From an uncultured Phycisphaerales bacterium (lineage in GTDB: Bacteria; Planctomycetota; Phycisphaerae; Sedimentisphaerales; Anaerobacaceae), in NCBI GenBank assembly GCA_903857265.1, contig CAIODZ010000042.1, positions 87,513 to 151,512 on the forward strand: a stretch of DNA of 64,000 bases, read 5' to 3'. Below, in pieces: positions 44,591 to 53,725 of the stretch. How positions within the stretch are numbered: the first letter of the stretch is position 1; the number at the start of each line of letters is the position of its first letter. The translations under genes were made by a program, and so were the position numbers. The notes beneath the pieces are model-generated. The model saw only the letters and a list, made by a program, of their open reading frames with translations, was not told the origin of the DNA and did not search any database.

Positions 44591-46216
44591 ATGGCAAAGC
44601 AATTGATGTTTGATGATGCAGCGAGGCAGCAGCTTAAGGAAGGTTTGAGCGAGTTGGCCAATGCCGTGAAGGTTACATTAGGGCCTACGGGCAAAAACGT
44701 TATATTACAGAAAAGCTGGGGTTCGCCCAAAATCACAAAGGATGGCGTAAGCGTCAGCAAGGAAATCGAGCTGCAGCAGCCCTTCAAAAACATGGGCGCC
44801 AAAATGGTCAACCAGGCGGCGAGCAAAACAGCCGACGAGGTTGGCGATGGCACAACGACGGCGACGATATTAGCAGAGGCGATATACAACGAGGGCCTCA
44901 AATACGTTACCGCGGGCGTCAACCCGATGGCGATACAGCGTGGCATCAATAAAGCGGTCGCCAAAGCCAGTGAATTCATAAAGTCGATTTCGACACCGGT
45001 AAAAGGCGATGACATTGCCAAGGTGGCGACAATCAGCGCCAACAACAACGTATCAGTCGGAAAACTACTCGCCGAAGCGATGGAGAAGGTGGGCAAAGAT
45101 GGCGTCATAGAAATTGAAGAAGGCAAAGGCACGGAAAATGAAGTCAGCGTTGTCGAAGGTATGCAATTCGACCGCGGCTACATATCGCCTTACTTTATGA
45201 CCAACCCCGAAACGCTCGAGTGCGTGCTTGAAGACGCACATATCCTGCTGCACGAAAAGAAACTTTCGAATGTACGTGAAATGATACCGTTGCTCGAAAA
45301 AATCGCACAGGTCGGCGGCTCATTATTGATTGTGGCTGAAGACGTCGAGGGCGAAGCGCTGGCGGCGCTCGTTATTAACCGCCTGCAGGGAGTCCTCAAG
45401 GTCTGCGCGGTCAAGGCGCCGGGGTTCGGCGACAGACGCAAGGCAATGCTCCAGGATATGGCCACATTGATTGGCGGCGAGGTTATCAGCGAAGACCTCG
45501 GCCTGAAACTGGAAAAAATCGAGCTGTCACAACTGGGCCAGGCCAAGAGAATTGTCATAGACAAGGAAACCACAACGGTAATCGAAGGCGCAGGCAGTAA
45601 GAAAGACATACAGGCAAGATGCGAGCAGATACGCAACCAGATGGAAAAAACGACGAGCAGCTACGACAAAGAGAAGCTCCAGGAACGGCTCGCTAAACTC
45701 ACAGGCGGCGTAGCGGTAATCAAAGCCGGAGCGGCAACCGAGACGGAAATGAAAGAGAAAAAGGACCTGCTCGACGACGCGCTGCACGCGACAAGAGCAG
45801 CAACACAGGAAGGCATCGTCGCGGGCGGCGGTGTGGCGTTCCTGCGGGCGATAGCCATAGTCGAAAAAGAAAAGAGCAAGGCAAAGGGCGACGAACAAAT
45901 CGGGTTCGAGATTATTGCCCAAGCCCTTCGCAAACCCACGATGCAAATTGCGGAAAATTCCGGCGAGCACGGCGACGTTATCGCTGCCAAGCTGCTGGAA
46001 CGATTAGACACCGAAAAGAACGTCGGATACGACGCCAACAAGGGCGAGTTTGTGGATATGCTAAAGGCAGGCATCGTTGACCCGGCCAAGGTCGTGAGGA
46101 CCGCTCTTGAAACAGCCGCATCGGTCGCGGGGCTTATGCTGACTACCAGCGTTCTGATTACCGACCTCAAAGACGATGACAAAGATGCTGAGCCGATTGC
46201 TGGTTCAGTAAGATAA
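44591..46216 (+). CDS. groEL2: Chaperonin GroEL, copy 2
   Basis: 541 residues from the ATG at 44591, preceded by GAGAGGTTGAAG. Hallmarks: [47 protein letters not shown]. It aligns with copy 1 along its length but has clearly diverged, and ends [14 protein letters not shown] without the Gly-Met tail. The absence of the tail and its own ribosome site suggest a specialised ring, perhaps for a different client set; this is inference. dnaJ follows. Confidence 0.95.
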   Translation: MAKQLMFDDAARQQLKEGLSELANAVKVTLGPTGKNVILQKSWGSPKITKDGVSVSKEIELQQPFKNMGAKMVNQAASKTADEVGDGTTTATILAEAIYNEGLKYVTAGVNPMAIQRGINKAVAKASEFIKSISTPVKGDDIAKVATISANNNVSVGKLLAEAMEKVGKDGVIEIEEGKGTENEVSVVEGMQFDRGYISPYFMTNPETLECVLEDAHILLHEKKLSNVREMIPLLEKIAQVGGSLLIVAEDVEGEALAALVINRLQGVLKVCAVKAPGFGDRRKAMLQDMATLIGGEVISEDLGLKLEKIELSQLGQAKRIVIDKETTTVIEGAGSKKDIQARCEQIRNQMEKTTSSYDKEKLQERLAKLTGGVAVIKAGAATETEMKEKKDLLDDALHATRAATQEGIVAGGGVAFLRAIAIVEKEKSKAKGDEQIGFEIIAQALRKPTMQIAENSGEHGDVIAAKLLERLDTEKNVGYDANKGEFVDMLKAGIVDPAKVVRTALETAASVAGLMLTTSVLITDLKDDDKDAEPIAGSVR

Positions 46217-46236
46217 TTTCGAGTTGCGAATTTATG

Positions 46237-46258
46237 GCCCCCCAATAAATTGGGGGGC
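46237..46258 (+). promoter_or_regulatory. Hairpin covering the dnaJ ribosome binding site
   Basis: GCCCCCCAAT and ATTGGGGGGC pair over 10 bp. The six-G tract (46252-46257) is the only Shine-Dalgarno-like sequence for the dnaJ ATG at 46266 (spacing 8 nt), so the stem hides it. No T-run follows, arguing against a terminator. It could be a translational control element for a heat-shock gene. Confidence 0.6.
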
Positions 46259-46265
46259 TTAACTT

Positions 46266-47411
46266 ATGGCTAAACGTGATTACTACGAGGTTTTAGGGGT
46301 TGTGAAAAACGCCTCGCCGGACGATATTAAACGCGCGTACAGGCGCATGGCGATAAAGTACCATCCCGACAAAAACCCCGACAACAAAAAAGAAGCCGAG
46401 GTAAAGTTCAAGGAGTGCGCCGAGGCATACGAAGTCCTCAGCGACACAGAAAAACGCCAGCGATACGACCAGTTTGGTCACGACGGTCTTCGCGGCTCGG
46501 GTGTTCGCGATTATTCGCATATGCGATGGCAGGATATCGGCAGCTCCTTCGAGGACATATTCGGCTTCGGAGACCTCGGCGACCTTTTCGGAGGTGCATC
46601 GCGAGGTCGCAGGGGCGCCAGACGCGGCCCCACGAGAGGTTACGACCTCGAAACGATGGTTGAGTTGTCGCTGCAGGAAGTGGCTAAGGGCACGGAAAAA
46701 ACAATCGAATTCACGCGCCAGGACTTATGCGGCGAATGCAACGGCTCAGGCAGCGCGAAAGGTGCGAAGCCAAGCGCCTGCCCGACCTGCGGAGGCACAG
46801 GGCAAGTCGCAAGGGGCGGTGGATTCTTCCAGATGGTTTCAACCTGTCCGCAATGTCGCGGCACGGGAGAAGTGATAACAAACCCGTGCAGGCAGTGCAG
46901 CGGCTCCGGCCACATGCCCAAACAGCGAGTCGTCAACGTAAAGATACCGGCCGGAGTCCACGAGGGCCAGGGTGTACGAGTGAGCGAAGAGGGCGAGCCG
47001 GGCCGCGACGGCGGCCCAAGAGGCGACTTGTACTGCTACGTGAAAATTAAGCCGCATGAATTTCTCGAACGCGACGGAAATGACCTGATTGCGGCTGTGC
47101 CCATAAGTTTCACACAGGCATCGCTGGGTGCGACAATCGAAGTACCCAGTTTGGACGGTATGAAAGAATTGAAGATACCTGCCGGCACGCAGCATGGCAG
47201 CATGTTTAGAATAAAAGGACAGGGTCTCCCGGACCTGAGAACCAGGCGCACCGGCGATGAGCTTGTGCATATAATGGTTGAGATACCGACGAAACTGAAT
47301 GCCAAACAGGAAGAATTGCTGCGGGAGTTCGCGAAAACCGAAAACAAAAGCGTCTTCCCGAAAGCGAGCGGTTTTGTTGAGCATTTAAAAAACTATTTTA
47401 GCGGCAAATAA
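46266..47411 (+). CDS. dnaJ: Chaperone protein DnaJ
   Basis: 381 residues, full-length type I. The J domain has the HPD triad in YHPDKNPDN near 35; the Gly/Phe-rich linker includes [15 protein letters not shown]; the cysteine-rich domain has four CxxCxGxG repeats ([32 protein letters not shown]) binding two zincs; the C-terminal substrate domain closes the protein. It stimulates DnaK, which is not in the window. It follows groEL2 after 49 nt and precedes grpE after 2 nt. Confidence 0.95.
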   Translation: MAKRDYYEVLGVVKNASPDDIKRAYRRMAIKYHPDKNPDNKKEAEVKFKECAEAYEVLSDTEKRQRYDQFGHDGLRGSGVRDYSHMRWQDIGSSFEDIFGFGDLGDLFGGASRGRRGARRGPTRGYDLETMVELSLQEVAKGTEKTIEFTRQDLCGECNGSGSAKGAKPSACPTCGGTGQVARGGGFFQMVSTCPQCRGTGEVITNPCRQCSGSGHMPKQRVVNVKIPAGVHEGQGVRVSEEGEPGRDGGPRGDLYCYVKIKPHEFLERDGNDLIAAVPISFTQASLGATIEVPSLDGMKELKIPAGTQHGSMFRIKGQGLPDLRTRRTGDELVHIMVEIPTKLNAKQEELLREFAKTENKSVFPKASGFVEHLKNYFSGK

Positions 47412-47413
47412 CA

Positions 47414-48019
47414 ATGTTCCCGAAAAAGAAAGATAACTCGAAAGAAGAACCTCAGCAGGCAACGCCACAGGAGCAGCCAAAGGCCGAACCGATTGCGCAG
47501 GATATACAAGAACTGCAAAAACAGTTGGAAGGGCTTCGCAAAGAAAAGGATGACATCTTCGCCAAGCTGCAACGAGTAGCGGCGGATTACGATAATTATC
47601 AGAAACGCTCGACTAAACAGACAACAGAAGCCGTCTCGCACGAAACGGAAAAGATAATTAAGGCGTTGCTGCCGGTGATGGATGACTTTGAACGCGTCCT
47701 GGTCAACGCCCAATGCAGCGAAAACGCAGACGCGGTCATAAAGGGAATCGGCATCGTATATGAGCACCTCAAAGGAGTTCTGCGTTTGGAGGGCGTCGAG
47801 CAAATTGATGCGGCGGGAGAAAAATTTGATCCCGCTCGCCACCAGGCGCTGACGCAGCGAGCCGAGCAGGACAAGGAAAATGGCATTGTTCTGGAAGAAT
47901 TGCAAAAAGGATACAAGCTCAACGGCAGGGTGATACGCGCAAGCAGGGTAGTCATCAACAAAACGCCCGCACCCGCAACACCGCAGCCCGAAGAACCGGA
48001 AACAAAGGACACGCAGTAG
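47414..48019 (+). CDS. grpE: Nucleotide exchange factor GrpE
   Basis: 201 residues. A charged, Gln/Glu/Lys-rich N-terminus is followed by the long coiled coil (QELQKQLEGLRKEKDDIFAK) and the C-terminal beta domain ending RVIRASRVVINKTP. GrpE promotes ADP release from DnaK. It lies 2 nt after dnaJ and 2 nt before the FmdB-like gene, so dnaJ-grpE-fmdB is one transcript. Confidence 0.93.
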   Translation: MFPKKKDNSKEEPQQATPQEQPKAEPIAQDIQELQKQLEGLRKEKDDIFAKLQRVAADYDNYQKRSTKQTTEAVSHETEKIIKALLPVMDDFERVLVNAQCSENADAVIKGIGIVYEHLKGVLRLEGVEQIDAAGEKFDPARHQALTQRAEQDKENGIVLEELQKGYKLNGRVIRASRVVINKTPAPATPQPEEPETKDTQ

Positions 48020-48021
48020 CT

Positions 48022-48336
48022 ATGCCTACTTACGAATATAAATGCGATAAATGTGACCACCTGTTCGAGCAAATGCAAGGCATCACCTCCAAACCGCTGC
48101 GAAAATGCCCGAAGTGCGGCAAATCCGCCCTCAGACGGCTCATCGGTACAGGAGCAGGACTTATCTTCAAAGGCAGCGGCTTTTACGCCACCGATTATAG
48201 AAGCGAAAACTACAAGGAATCGGCAAAAAAAGAAAAGCCGGAGAAAACCAGCGAGAAAAAAGAAACAACCGCAGTGCCGGCCTCAGGCGAAAGCTCAAAA
48301 TCGAAACCTAAAAAAATGAAACCCTCACCCGCATAG
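48022..48336 (+). CDS. FmdB-family zinc ribbon protein
   Basis: 104 residues. MPTYEYKCDKCDHLFEQ, then CPKCGKS, gives a CxxC...CxxC zinc ribbon, followed by LIGTGAGLIFKGSGFYATDY, the family's conserved segment. A Lys/Glu/Ser-rich tail follows. The family is widespread and its role is not settled. Co-occurrence with grpE is common. Its last codons overlap the end of the opposite-strand glycosyltransferase by 12 nt. Confidence 0.85.
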   Translation: MPTYEYKCDKCDHLFEQMQGITSKPLRKCPKCGKSALRRLIGTGAGLIFKGSGFYATDYRSENYKESAKKEKPEKTSEKKETTAVPASGESSKSKPKKMKPSPA

Positions 48337-49497
48337 CTGGCGGTAAACATCTTCGATTGTATCGACCATCGTATCGGGGCTGAATTTTTCCCTCACAAAT
48401 TCACGCCCCTGAATCCCCAGTTTTTCGCGGAGGGCCTTATCCTGTATTAATTCCGCACAGGCGGCAGTCAATTGCTCGACGTTTTCCGGCGCAATTAGCC
48501 GACCTGTGTTTTCATTGACAACTTCCCTTGCGCCGTCGAGGTCGAAACATATCGCGGGCTTGCCGCAGAGCATTGCCTGCGGAAGCGTTCTCGCAAGCCC
48601 CTCACGCAGTGAGCAGTGAACAAGAATATCCGATGATTGCAAAACCGTCGGCATCATATTCGGCGACAGTAAACCGGTGAACCTGAACCTGTGACCAAGC
48701 CCCAGCCCCTCAACCCGTTTTTTATACTTGTCCGCCCAAATACCGTCGCCGACGAACAGCCAGATTACATTCGGGAATTGCTTGGCAAGCGACTTGGCGG
48801 ATTCGATTATGAATTCGTGCCCCTTTAGATGAAACAGCCGCGCGATAGTTACAAGCACAATCGAATCTTCCGGTATGGCGTATCCTTGCCTGAACTGGTT
48901 TTTGTCCTCATCGGAAATTGGCCCAAGAAAATCTTCTTCCTCGATTGCGGAATAGGCAGTTGCATATTTTTCGGGCGAACCAATACCGACAGCCAGCGAT
49001 TTATTTGTCATCGCGTCCGCTACGCTTATAAAAAAGTCGGTGCGTTTGGCCGCGGCCTTCTCGACTGCGATATAAAACTTGTTGAGCATTGCGCTTTGAT
49101 AAGGATGAAAAGCCAAACCGTGAACGCTGTGAACAACCTTTGGCAAACCAGCTCCCCATTTATCCTTAAGTGAATGCGCTGCGTATCTGCCCAGTATGCC
49201 CGCCTTGGCGGAATGGGTATGAACAATATCGGGCTTCAATTCCCGCAGGACGTCCTTGATTTGGAAATACGCCGGTATGTCGTAATGTGGGTTAATCTGG
49301 CGTCGCAGGTCGTTAAGGATGACAAATTTGAATTTTTGGTTTTGCGCAAACTCATACAAATCTCCCTCCGGCCCAAGCGCAGGCCCCGTTACAAGCGTAA
49401 CATCATGACCTCTTTCAGCGAGGAGTTTACAGGTAATCAGCGTATTCTCCTGCGCGCCACCTAAAATCAAACGTGTTATTATGTGAACGATTTTCAT
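48325..49497 (-). CDS. GT4-family glycosyltransferase
   Basis: 390 residues from the ATG at 49497 (MKIVHIITRLILGGAQENTL), the expected GT-B N-terminus; an ATG at 49524 would add nine uncharacteristic residues. DIVHTHSAKAGILGRYAA near 95, LVTIARLFHLKGHEFIIES near 220 and the EGLARTLPQAMLCGKP donor site near 305 are typical of GT4. It transfers an unknown sugar to an envelope glycan or exopolysaccharide. No SD sequence is clear before the chosen start. No other glycan-cluster genes surround it. Confidence 0.87.
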   Translation of the reverse strand: MKIVHIITRLILGGAQENTLITCKLLAERGHDVTLVTGPALGPEGDLYEFAQNQKFKFVILNDLRRQINPHYDIPAYFQIKDVLRELKPDIVHTHSAKAGILGRYAAHSLKDKWGAGLPKVVHSVHGLAFHPYQSAMLNKFYIAVEKAAAKRTDFFISVADAMTNKSLAVGIGSPEKYATAYSAIEEEDFLGPISDEDKNQFRQGYAIPEDSIVLVTIARLFHLKGHEFIIESAKSLAKQFPNVIWLFVGDGIWADKYKKRVEGLGLGHRFRFTGLLSPNMMPTVLQSSDILVHCSLREGLARTLPQAMLCGKPAICFDLDGAREVVNENTGRLIAPENVEQLTAACAELIQDKALREKLGIQGREFVREKFSPDTMVDTIEDVYRQLCG

Positions 49498-49533
49498 TTT
49501 AAAATGCGGCGAGGTAAACCGCATCCTACCAAA

Positions 49534-50061
49534 TTACCAACCTTTATTATCATCTTGGTTTATTACATTATTTAGGTAATGGGTACCTACTTCGGTCAGG
49601 AATCTGCCTATTCCTTGCCACGACACAACAGTCTCAAAATTCCTTTGGCCATTTTTGTTCATGTTCCAAAAAACACATTGGTCCAAACCAGAATAAATGG
49701 CAAAGTTGGCATGGGCAATCGCATTGCGCAAAGACTTTATGAGTTGGCTATTGGATAAGCCATGTTCCGGCTGCACTATCTTAAACTCAGTTTTTGTGGT
49801 AAATGGAAAAGATTTGTCGAGTACTTCAGCCCCCCATATTTCCTTCGGTACAACAACCAAACCATACATAAGCATTAAAACAGTTCCTTGGTTTTTTAAA
49901 GAGAACAAACTTGGGTCGGTTATACTTTGGCTTTTCAAAAATGATGTAAATAAATTACCAATACTTTGATTGGGGTCTTGTTCAAGAGATTGTTGTATTT
50001 GCCAAACAAATTGGGATGTTAACCACACCCAATGAGGAATTTGTTTTCGCGTGTCTTTCAT
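49534..50061 (-). CDS. HEPN-like protein of unknown role
   Basis: 175 residues, mostly helical. The segment IKSLRNAIAHANF near residue 125 contains R-N-x3-H, the RX4-6H-type catalytic signature of HEPN RNases, and the surrounding pattern resembles HEPN proteins linked to defence or toxin systems. The gene is more AT-rich than its neighbours (17 G/C in the 60 bases 49921-49980) and has no obvious ribosome site. It stands alone between a glycosyltransferase and truA, with no antitoxin or nucleotidyltransferase beside it. The assignment is tentative. Confidence 0.5.
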   Translation of the reverse strand: MKDTRKQIPHWVWLTSQFVWQIQQSLEQDPNQSIGNLFTSFLKSQSITDPSLFSLKNQGTVLMLMYGLVVVPKEIWGAEVLDKSFPFTTKTEFKIVQPEHGLSNSQLIKSLRNAIAHANFAIYSGLDQCVFWNMNKNGQRNFETVVSWQGIGRFLTEVGTHYLNNVINQDDNKGW

Positions 50062-50106
50062 ATTTTAAATTCTCGATGACCTTTAAATATGTTGAGGTCG
50101 TGTAAT

Positions 50107-50892
50107 TCAATACTTTATCCACATTAAACAAAGACCTTCTGGCGGGGCGATGGGGCCTGCAGCACGGCGGTCTTTTGCTTCGATAATTTCCGGCATCTTC
50201 TCCGGCTTCATTCTGCCTACACCAACTTCCACGAGCGTCCCGACGATATTCCTTACCATATTATAAAGGAAACGGTCGCCTTCGACATCGATAAATATCC
50301 AGTCATCCGTAAGCATTGGTTTGTCGCTCGTATCCTGAGGCGGAAACTTCGACGAATATACCTCGCAGCGAAAAATCGTGCGAATCGAATCGGTGCGATG
50401 GTCGTCCGCCGTGGCGAATGACTTGAAATCCTGCTTGCCCATCAGTAACTGGGCCGCCTGGTTCATAAGGGCAACGTCGAGCTTTGCATTAGCAAGGTGC
50501 CAGCAGTGATGAATTTCGAAAACGGGCCTCGCCTGGCCTGTGAAAATGGAATACCGGTAGAGTTTGCGCTTCGGGTCGCCTATGACGTTGAAGCCCATAG
50601 GAATATCGACCGCCTCAACTACAGCGATATCCGGGGGCAAACGGTCGGTGATTGCCTTGGCGAGATTTTTTGTGGGGATAGGCGAATCGATTTGAATTAA
50701 CGCGACCTGGCCTTTTGCGCTTACGCCCGCGTCGGTTCTCGATGCGGCCGTTATCCTTGTCCGCCAGCCCAGCAGTTCGCTTACAGCGTTTGCGAGCTCC
50801 GCCTGTATGGTTCTTTTGCCGGGCTGTATTTGCCAGCCGTGATAGCTCGTGCCATCGTAGGATATCGTGAGTTTTACGTTACGCAGTGCCAT
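50107..50892 (-). CDS. truA: tRNA pseudouridine synthase A (TruA)
   Basis: 261 residues. The catalytic Asp is in SRTDAGVSAKGQVA near residue 52; LTISYDGTSYHGWQIQPGKRT opens the protein and the C-terminal DRFLYNMVRNIVGTLVEVG is the RNA-contact motif. It modifies U38-40 in the anticodon stem-loop. It begins just after the asd terminator on the same strand. Confidence 0.94.
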   Translation of the reverse strand: MALRNVKLTISYDGTSYHGWQIQPGKRTIQAELANAVSELLGWRTRITAASRTDAGVSAKGQVALIQIDSPIPTKNLAKAITDRLPPDIAVVEAVDIPMGFNVIGDPKRKLYRYSIFTGQARPVFEIHHCWHLANAKLDVALMNQAAQLLMGKQDFKSFATADDHRTDSIRTIFRCEVYSSKFPPQDTSDKPMLTDDWIFIDVEGDRFLYNMVRNIVGTLVEVGVGRMKPEKMPEIIEAKDRRAAGPIAPPEGLCLMWIKY

Positions 50893-50898
50893 ATAGGA

Positions 50899-50931
50899 AT
50901 AAAAAAGCCCCCGGTATTACCCAGGGGCTTT
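50899..50931 (-). terminator. Rho-independent terminator of asd
   Basis: On the minus strand AAGCCCCTGGG pairs with CCGGGGGCTT and is followed by TTTTATTCC. It sits just before the truA start, so truA must have its own promoter or depend on read-through. Confidence 0.88.
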
Positions 50932-50946
50932 CGTAAAATCTCCTGA

Positions 50947-51948
50947 TTACAGCAATTTTTCAGCGATTTGAATCGCGTTTAGTGCCGCGCCTTTACGGAG
51001 CTGGTCGCCCGCCACCCAGATATTTATGCCGCGATTTTCCGGTATCGAGAAATCCTGCCTGATTCTGCCGACGAAGACGTCGTCCTTGCCGGTCGCGTCG
51101 ATCGGCATCGGGAAGCGGTTATGCTCGCGGTCGTCCATAAGCGAAACACCCGGCGCGTCCTTGAGGATATCCCTGACTTCATCGGGTGTAATCGGGTCGG
51201 TGAACTCGAGGTTGATGCTCTCGCTGTGCGCCCGCAAAACCGCGACGCGAATGCAGGTCGCGGTAACGGCGATATCCTGACAATCGAATATCTTCCTGGT
51301 CTCGTTGACCATTTTGACTTCTTCCTGGTTATAGCCGGTAGAGTCAAGCGCAGAATTGTGACTGAACACATTGAAGGCAAGCTGATAAGGCAAAACCTTA
51401 ATCGTCGGCTTTTTGCCTGCCAGAATCTCGCGCGACTGCTGTTCAAGCTCCAGCATCGCTGCCTGCCCCGCGCCGCTTGCCGCCTGGTAGGTGCTGACGA
51501 CCATACGTTTCACCGGGTTTGCCTTGTGCAAAGGCCACACCGGAACGATGCCGATAATCGTCGAACAGTTCGGATTAGCGATTATGCCCTTATGCTCCTT
51601 GATTTTCTGCGGGTTAATCTCTGGGATAACAAGCGGCACATCGGGAACCATCCTGAACGCAGACGAGTTATCAACAACTACCGCGCCCGCTTTCACCGCC
51701 GCCGGCGCAAATGTCTTGCTTCTGTCGGCTCCCGCGCTGAATAACGCGATATCGACCCGGTCAAAACTCTTGTCCGTCATCTGCTCAACGACGTATTCCT
51801 TACCCTTGAACTGGATTGTCTTGCCCGCGGACCTGGAGCTGGCCAGCATCTTTATAGAATCAAAGGGAAAATCCCTTTCTTCGATAATACTCAAGAACTC
51901 CTGCCCGACCGCACCGGTCACGCCTGCTATTGCTACATTGCAACCCAT
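50947..51948 (-). CDS. asd: Aspartate-semialdehyde dehydrogenase
   Basis: 333 residues. It reduces aspartyl phosphate to the semialdehyde, the branch point for diaminopimelate, lysine, threonine and homoserine/methionine. The NADP loop AIAGVTGAVGQEFL opens the protein, the catalytic Cys is in IANPNCSTIIG near 129, QAASGAGQAAM near 156, and HSESINLEF near 240 carries the conserved His. This enzyme feeds both MurE (via diaminopimelate) and the MetX substrate homoserine in this window. Confidence 0.94.
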   Translation of the reverse strand: MGCNVAIAGVTGAVGQEFLSIIEERDFPFDSIKMLASSRSAGKTIQFKGKEYVVEQMTDKSFDRVDIALFSAGADRSKTFAPAAVKAGAVVVDNSSAFRMVPDVPLVIPEINPQKIKEHKGIIANPNCSTIIGIVPVWPLHKANPVKRMVVSTYQAASGAGQAAMLELEQQSREILAGKKPTIKVLPYQLAFNVFSHNSALDSTGYNQEEVKMVNETRKIFDCQDIAVTATCIRVAVLRAHSESINLEFTDPITPDEVRDILKDAPGVSLMDDREHNRFPMPIDATGKDDVFVGRIRQDFSIPENRGINIWVAGDQLRKGAALNAIQIAEKLL

Positions 51949-51972
51949 ACTAAATACTCCTTAAATTTTGAT

Positions 51973-51999
51973 AAAAAAGGCAGCCACGGTCAGCTGCCC
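51973..51999 (-). terminator. Rho-independent terminator of the DEAD-box helicase gene
   Basis: On the minus strand GGCAGC and GCTGCC pair around GACCGT and are followed by TTTTTTATC, 140 nt beyond the helicase stop. Confidence 0.8.
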
Positions 52000-52140
52000 C
52001 CAAAATTACCATTTCAATCGAACAACGTATTCTAATAATGTTATTAGCAAAAAGCAAGAGGTTTTGGCGTCGGATTTTCGCCGTTCTGCCCCGCCACTCT
52101 CGCCGAAGCCCAAATGGCGGGGTTTGCTACAACGGCTAAT

Positions 52141-53370
52141 TTAACGTCTTCGCCGTATTTTATGCTTTCTGCTCATAGTCGAGAATCTGCCCCTGTGCAG
52201 TCCCGGCTGCACTTTCGGCGGCGCCTCGATTTTGATGTGAACATAGGTAAAGCCGGGACATTCAATGGGAGTAATATCCCGCCCGATGAATCTTTCAATC
52301 TGTCGAAGCTGTTTATGCTCCTCACTTGAAACAAAGGTAATCGCGTCGCCCATCGCCTCGGCCCGGCCTGTTCTGCCAATGCGGTGAATATAATCCTCCG
52401 GCATGCCGGGCACGTCAAAATTAATGACGTGCGATATCCCCGTAACGTCTATGCCGCGTGCCGCGATATCCGTCGCCACCATAACGCGATAATCCCCGTT
52501 TTTAAAGCCATCCAGCGCACGCTGTCGCTGGCTTTGTGTCCTGCCCGAGTGTATCGCCACCGACTCGATGTTCGCCCGCTCAAGCTGCCGGTTAATCCTG
52601 TCTGCACCGTGCTTGGTGCGCGAAAATATCAGCACGCTCGACATATTCCCATTTTGCAGCAGATGCAAAAGAAGCCCGATTTTCCTATCTCTCTCGACCA
52701 TATAAATATGCTGTTTTATTGTTTCGATGGGGTTGCGAGGCCTGCCTACCTGAATCATCACAGGCGACCTCTGCACGCCCGCCGCGAGATTACTTATCTC
52801 TGGCGTTACCGTTGCCGAGAAAAGCATCGTCTGGCGATTTGTGGGCACAGCCGAAATGATTTTCCGCACGTCCCGAATGAAACCCATATCGAACATCCGG
52901 TCTGCCTCATCAAGAACCAGCACCTCTACTTGCCGCAGGTCAATAGTCCTCCGGTTCATATGGTCGAGCAGCCGGCCGGGCGTCGCGACAACAATATCAA
53001 CGCCTTGGCGAAGCGCGCTGAACTGCCCATTAATATTCACCCCGCCATACACCGCTAGCGTCCGCAAATGCAGAAACCGCCCGTAATCGCGTATGGACTT
53101 TTCAATTTGCACCGCTAATTCCCGCGTCGGTGTCAAAATCAGCGAGCGAACAACCTTCTTTCTGCCCGCCTGCTCGTGGCTTAGCCGGTTCAAAATGGGC
53201 AAAACAAACGCTGCCGTCTTGCCCGTGCCCGTCTGGGCGCAGCCGATAATGTCCTTGCCCGCAACCGCCGCGGGAATCGCCTTCGTCTGAATTTCCGTCG
53301 GGGCCGTGTAGCCCGTGGCCAGAATACCCTTCACTAAAGGGTCGGCCAGTCCAAATACTTTAAATGGCAT
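52141..53370 (-). CDS. DEAD-box RNA helicase (RhlE/CsdA-like)
   Basis: 409 residues with the complete helicase motif set: Q motif in PTEIQTKAIP near 25, AQTGTGKTAAFVLP near 45, PTRELA, VLDEADRMFDMGF near 153, LFSATVTPE near 183, ATDIAARGIDV near 300 and HRIGRTGRA near 333. A basic tail (GRFSTMSRKHKIRRRR) suits RNA binding. Of the RhlE/CsdA group it most resembles RhlE in size. It unwinds RNA in ribosome assembly or mRNA turnover. Confidence 0.92.
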   Translation of the reverse strand: MPFKVFGLADPLVKGILATGYTAPTEIQTKAIPAAVAGKDIIGCAQTGTGKTAAFVLPILNRLSHEQAGRKKVVRSLILTPTRELAVQIEKSIRDYGRFLHLRTLAVYGGVNINGQFSALRQGVDIVVATPGRLLDHMNRRTIDLRQVEVLVLDEADRMFDMGFIRDVRKIISAVPTNRQTMLFSATVTPEISNLAAGVQRSPVMIQVGRPRNPIETIKQHIYMVERDRKIGLLLHLLQNGNMSSVLIFSRTKHGADRINRQLERANIESVAIHSGRTQSQRQRALDGFKNGDYRVMVATDIAARGIDVTGISHVINFDVPGMPEDYIHRIGRTGRAEAMGDAITFVSSEEHKQLRQIERFIGRDITPIECPGFTYVHIKIEAPPKVQPGLHRGRFSTMSRKHKIRRRR

Positions 53371-53403
53371 CAGTTAATCCTAAAAAAATATTGTTTCCTG
53401 CCC

Positions 53404-53508
53404 GTCATTTCGGCCGTAATCCCGATTCATCGGGACACAATTGGTGCACGAAGGGAAATCTATTAGTAAAAAGATTCCTTGACTCGCCTTTGGCTCGCTC
53501 GAAATGAC
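53404..53508. repeat. 105-bp palindromic, MITE-like element
   Basis: Perfect terminal inverted repeats GTCATTTCG (53404-53412) and CGAAATGAC (53500-53508) bound the stretch, and an inner pair GGAAATCT (from 53453) with AAGATTCC (53471-53478) is a near match. Similar GTCATTTCG-ended palindromes occur as dispersed repeats in various bacteria, from memory of such elements. It lies upstream of the small secreted protein gene and encodes nothing. Confidence 0.55.
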
Positions 53509-53639
53509 ACCATACGATATGTATCACAACACGTCTGGATTGAGTCATATTTCCGGCATTATACCACATCACCTATAAAACGGAAGAACTATATTTAGCA
53601 TGGTGTCTTATATCGGGTTGTAAGTAATGCGGTTATCTG

Positions 53640-53667
53640 TTGAAAACAGGACAGGTATGTGTAAAAT
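53640..53667 (+). promoter_or_regulatory. Promoter of the small secreted protein gene
   Basis: TTGAAA (53640-53645), a 16-nt spacer and TAAAAT (53662-53667) lie about 60 nt before the ATG at 53726. Confidence 0.6.
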
Positions 53668-53725
53668 CAGAAAGCAAGATAAGCCGCAATCCTGCGGACA
53701 AATATATTTTGAATTGGAGGTGTTC

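Noticed and set aside
53627..53725. Upstream start of the small secreted protein
   Set aside because: It would place 33 polar residues before a perfect signal peptide and ignore the GGAGG site just before 53726.
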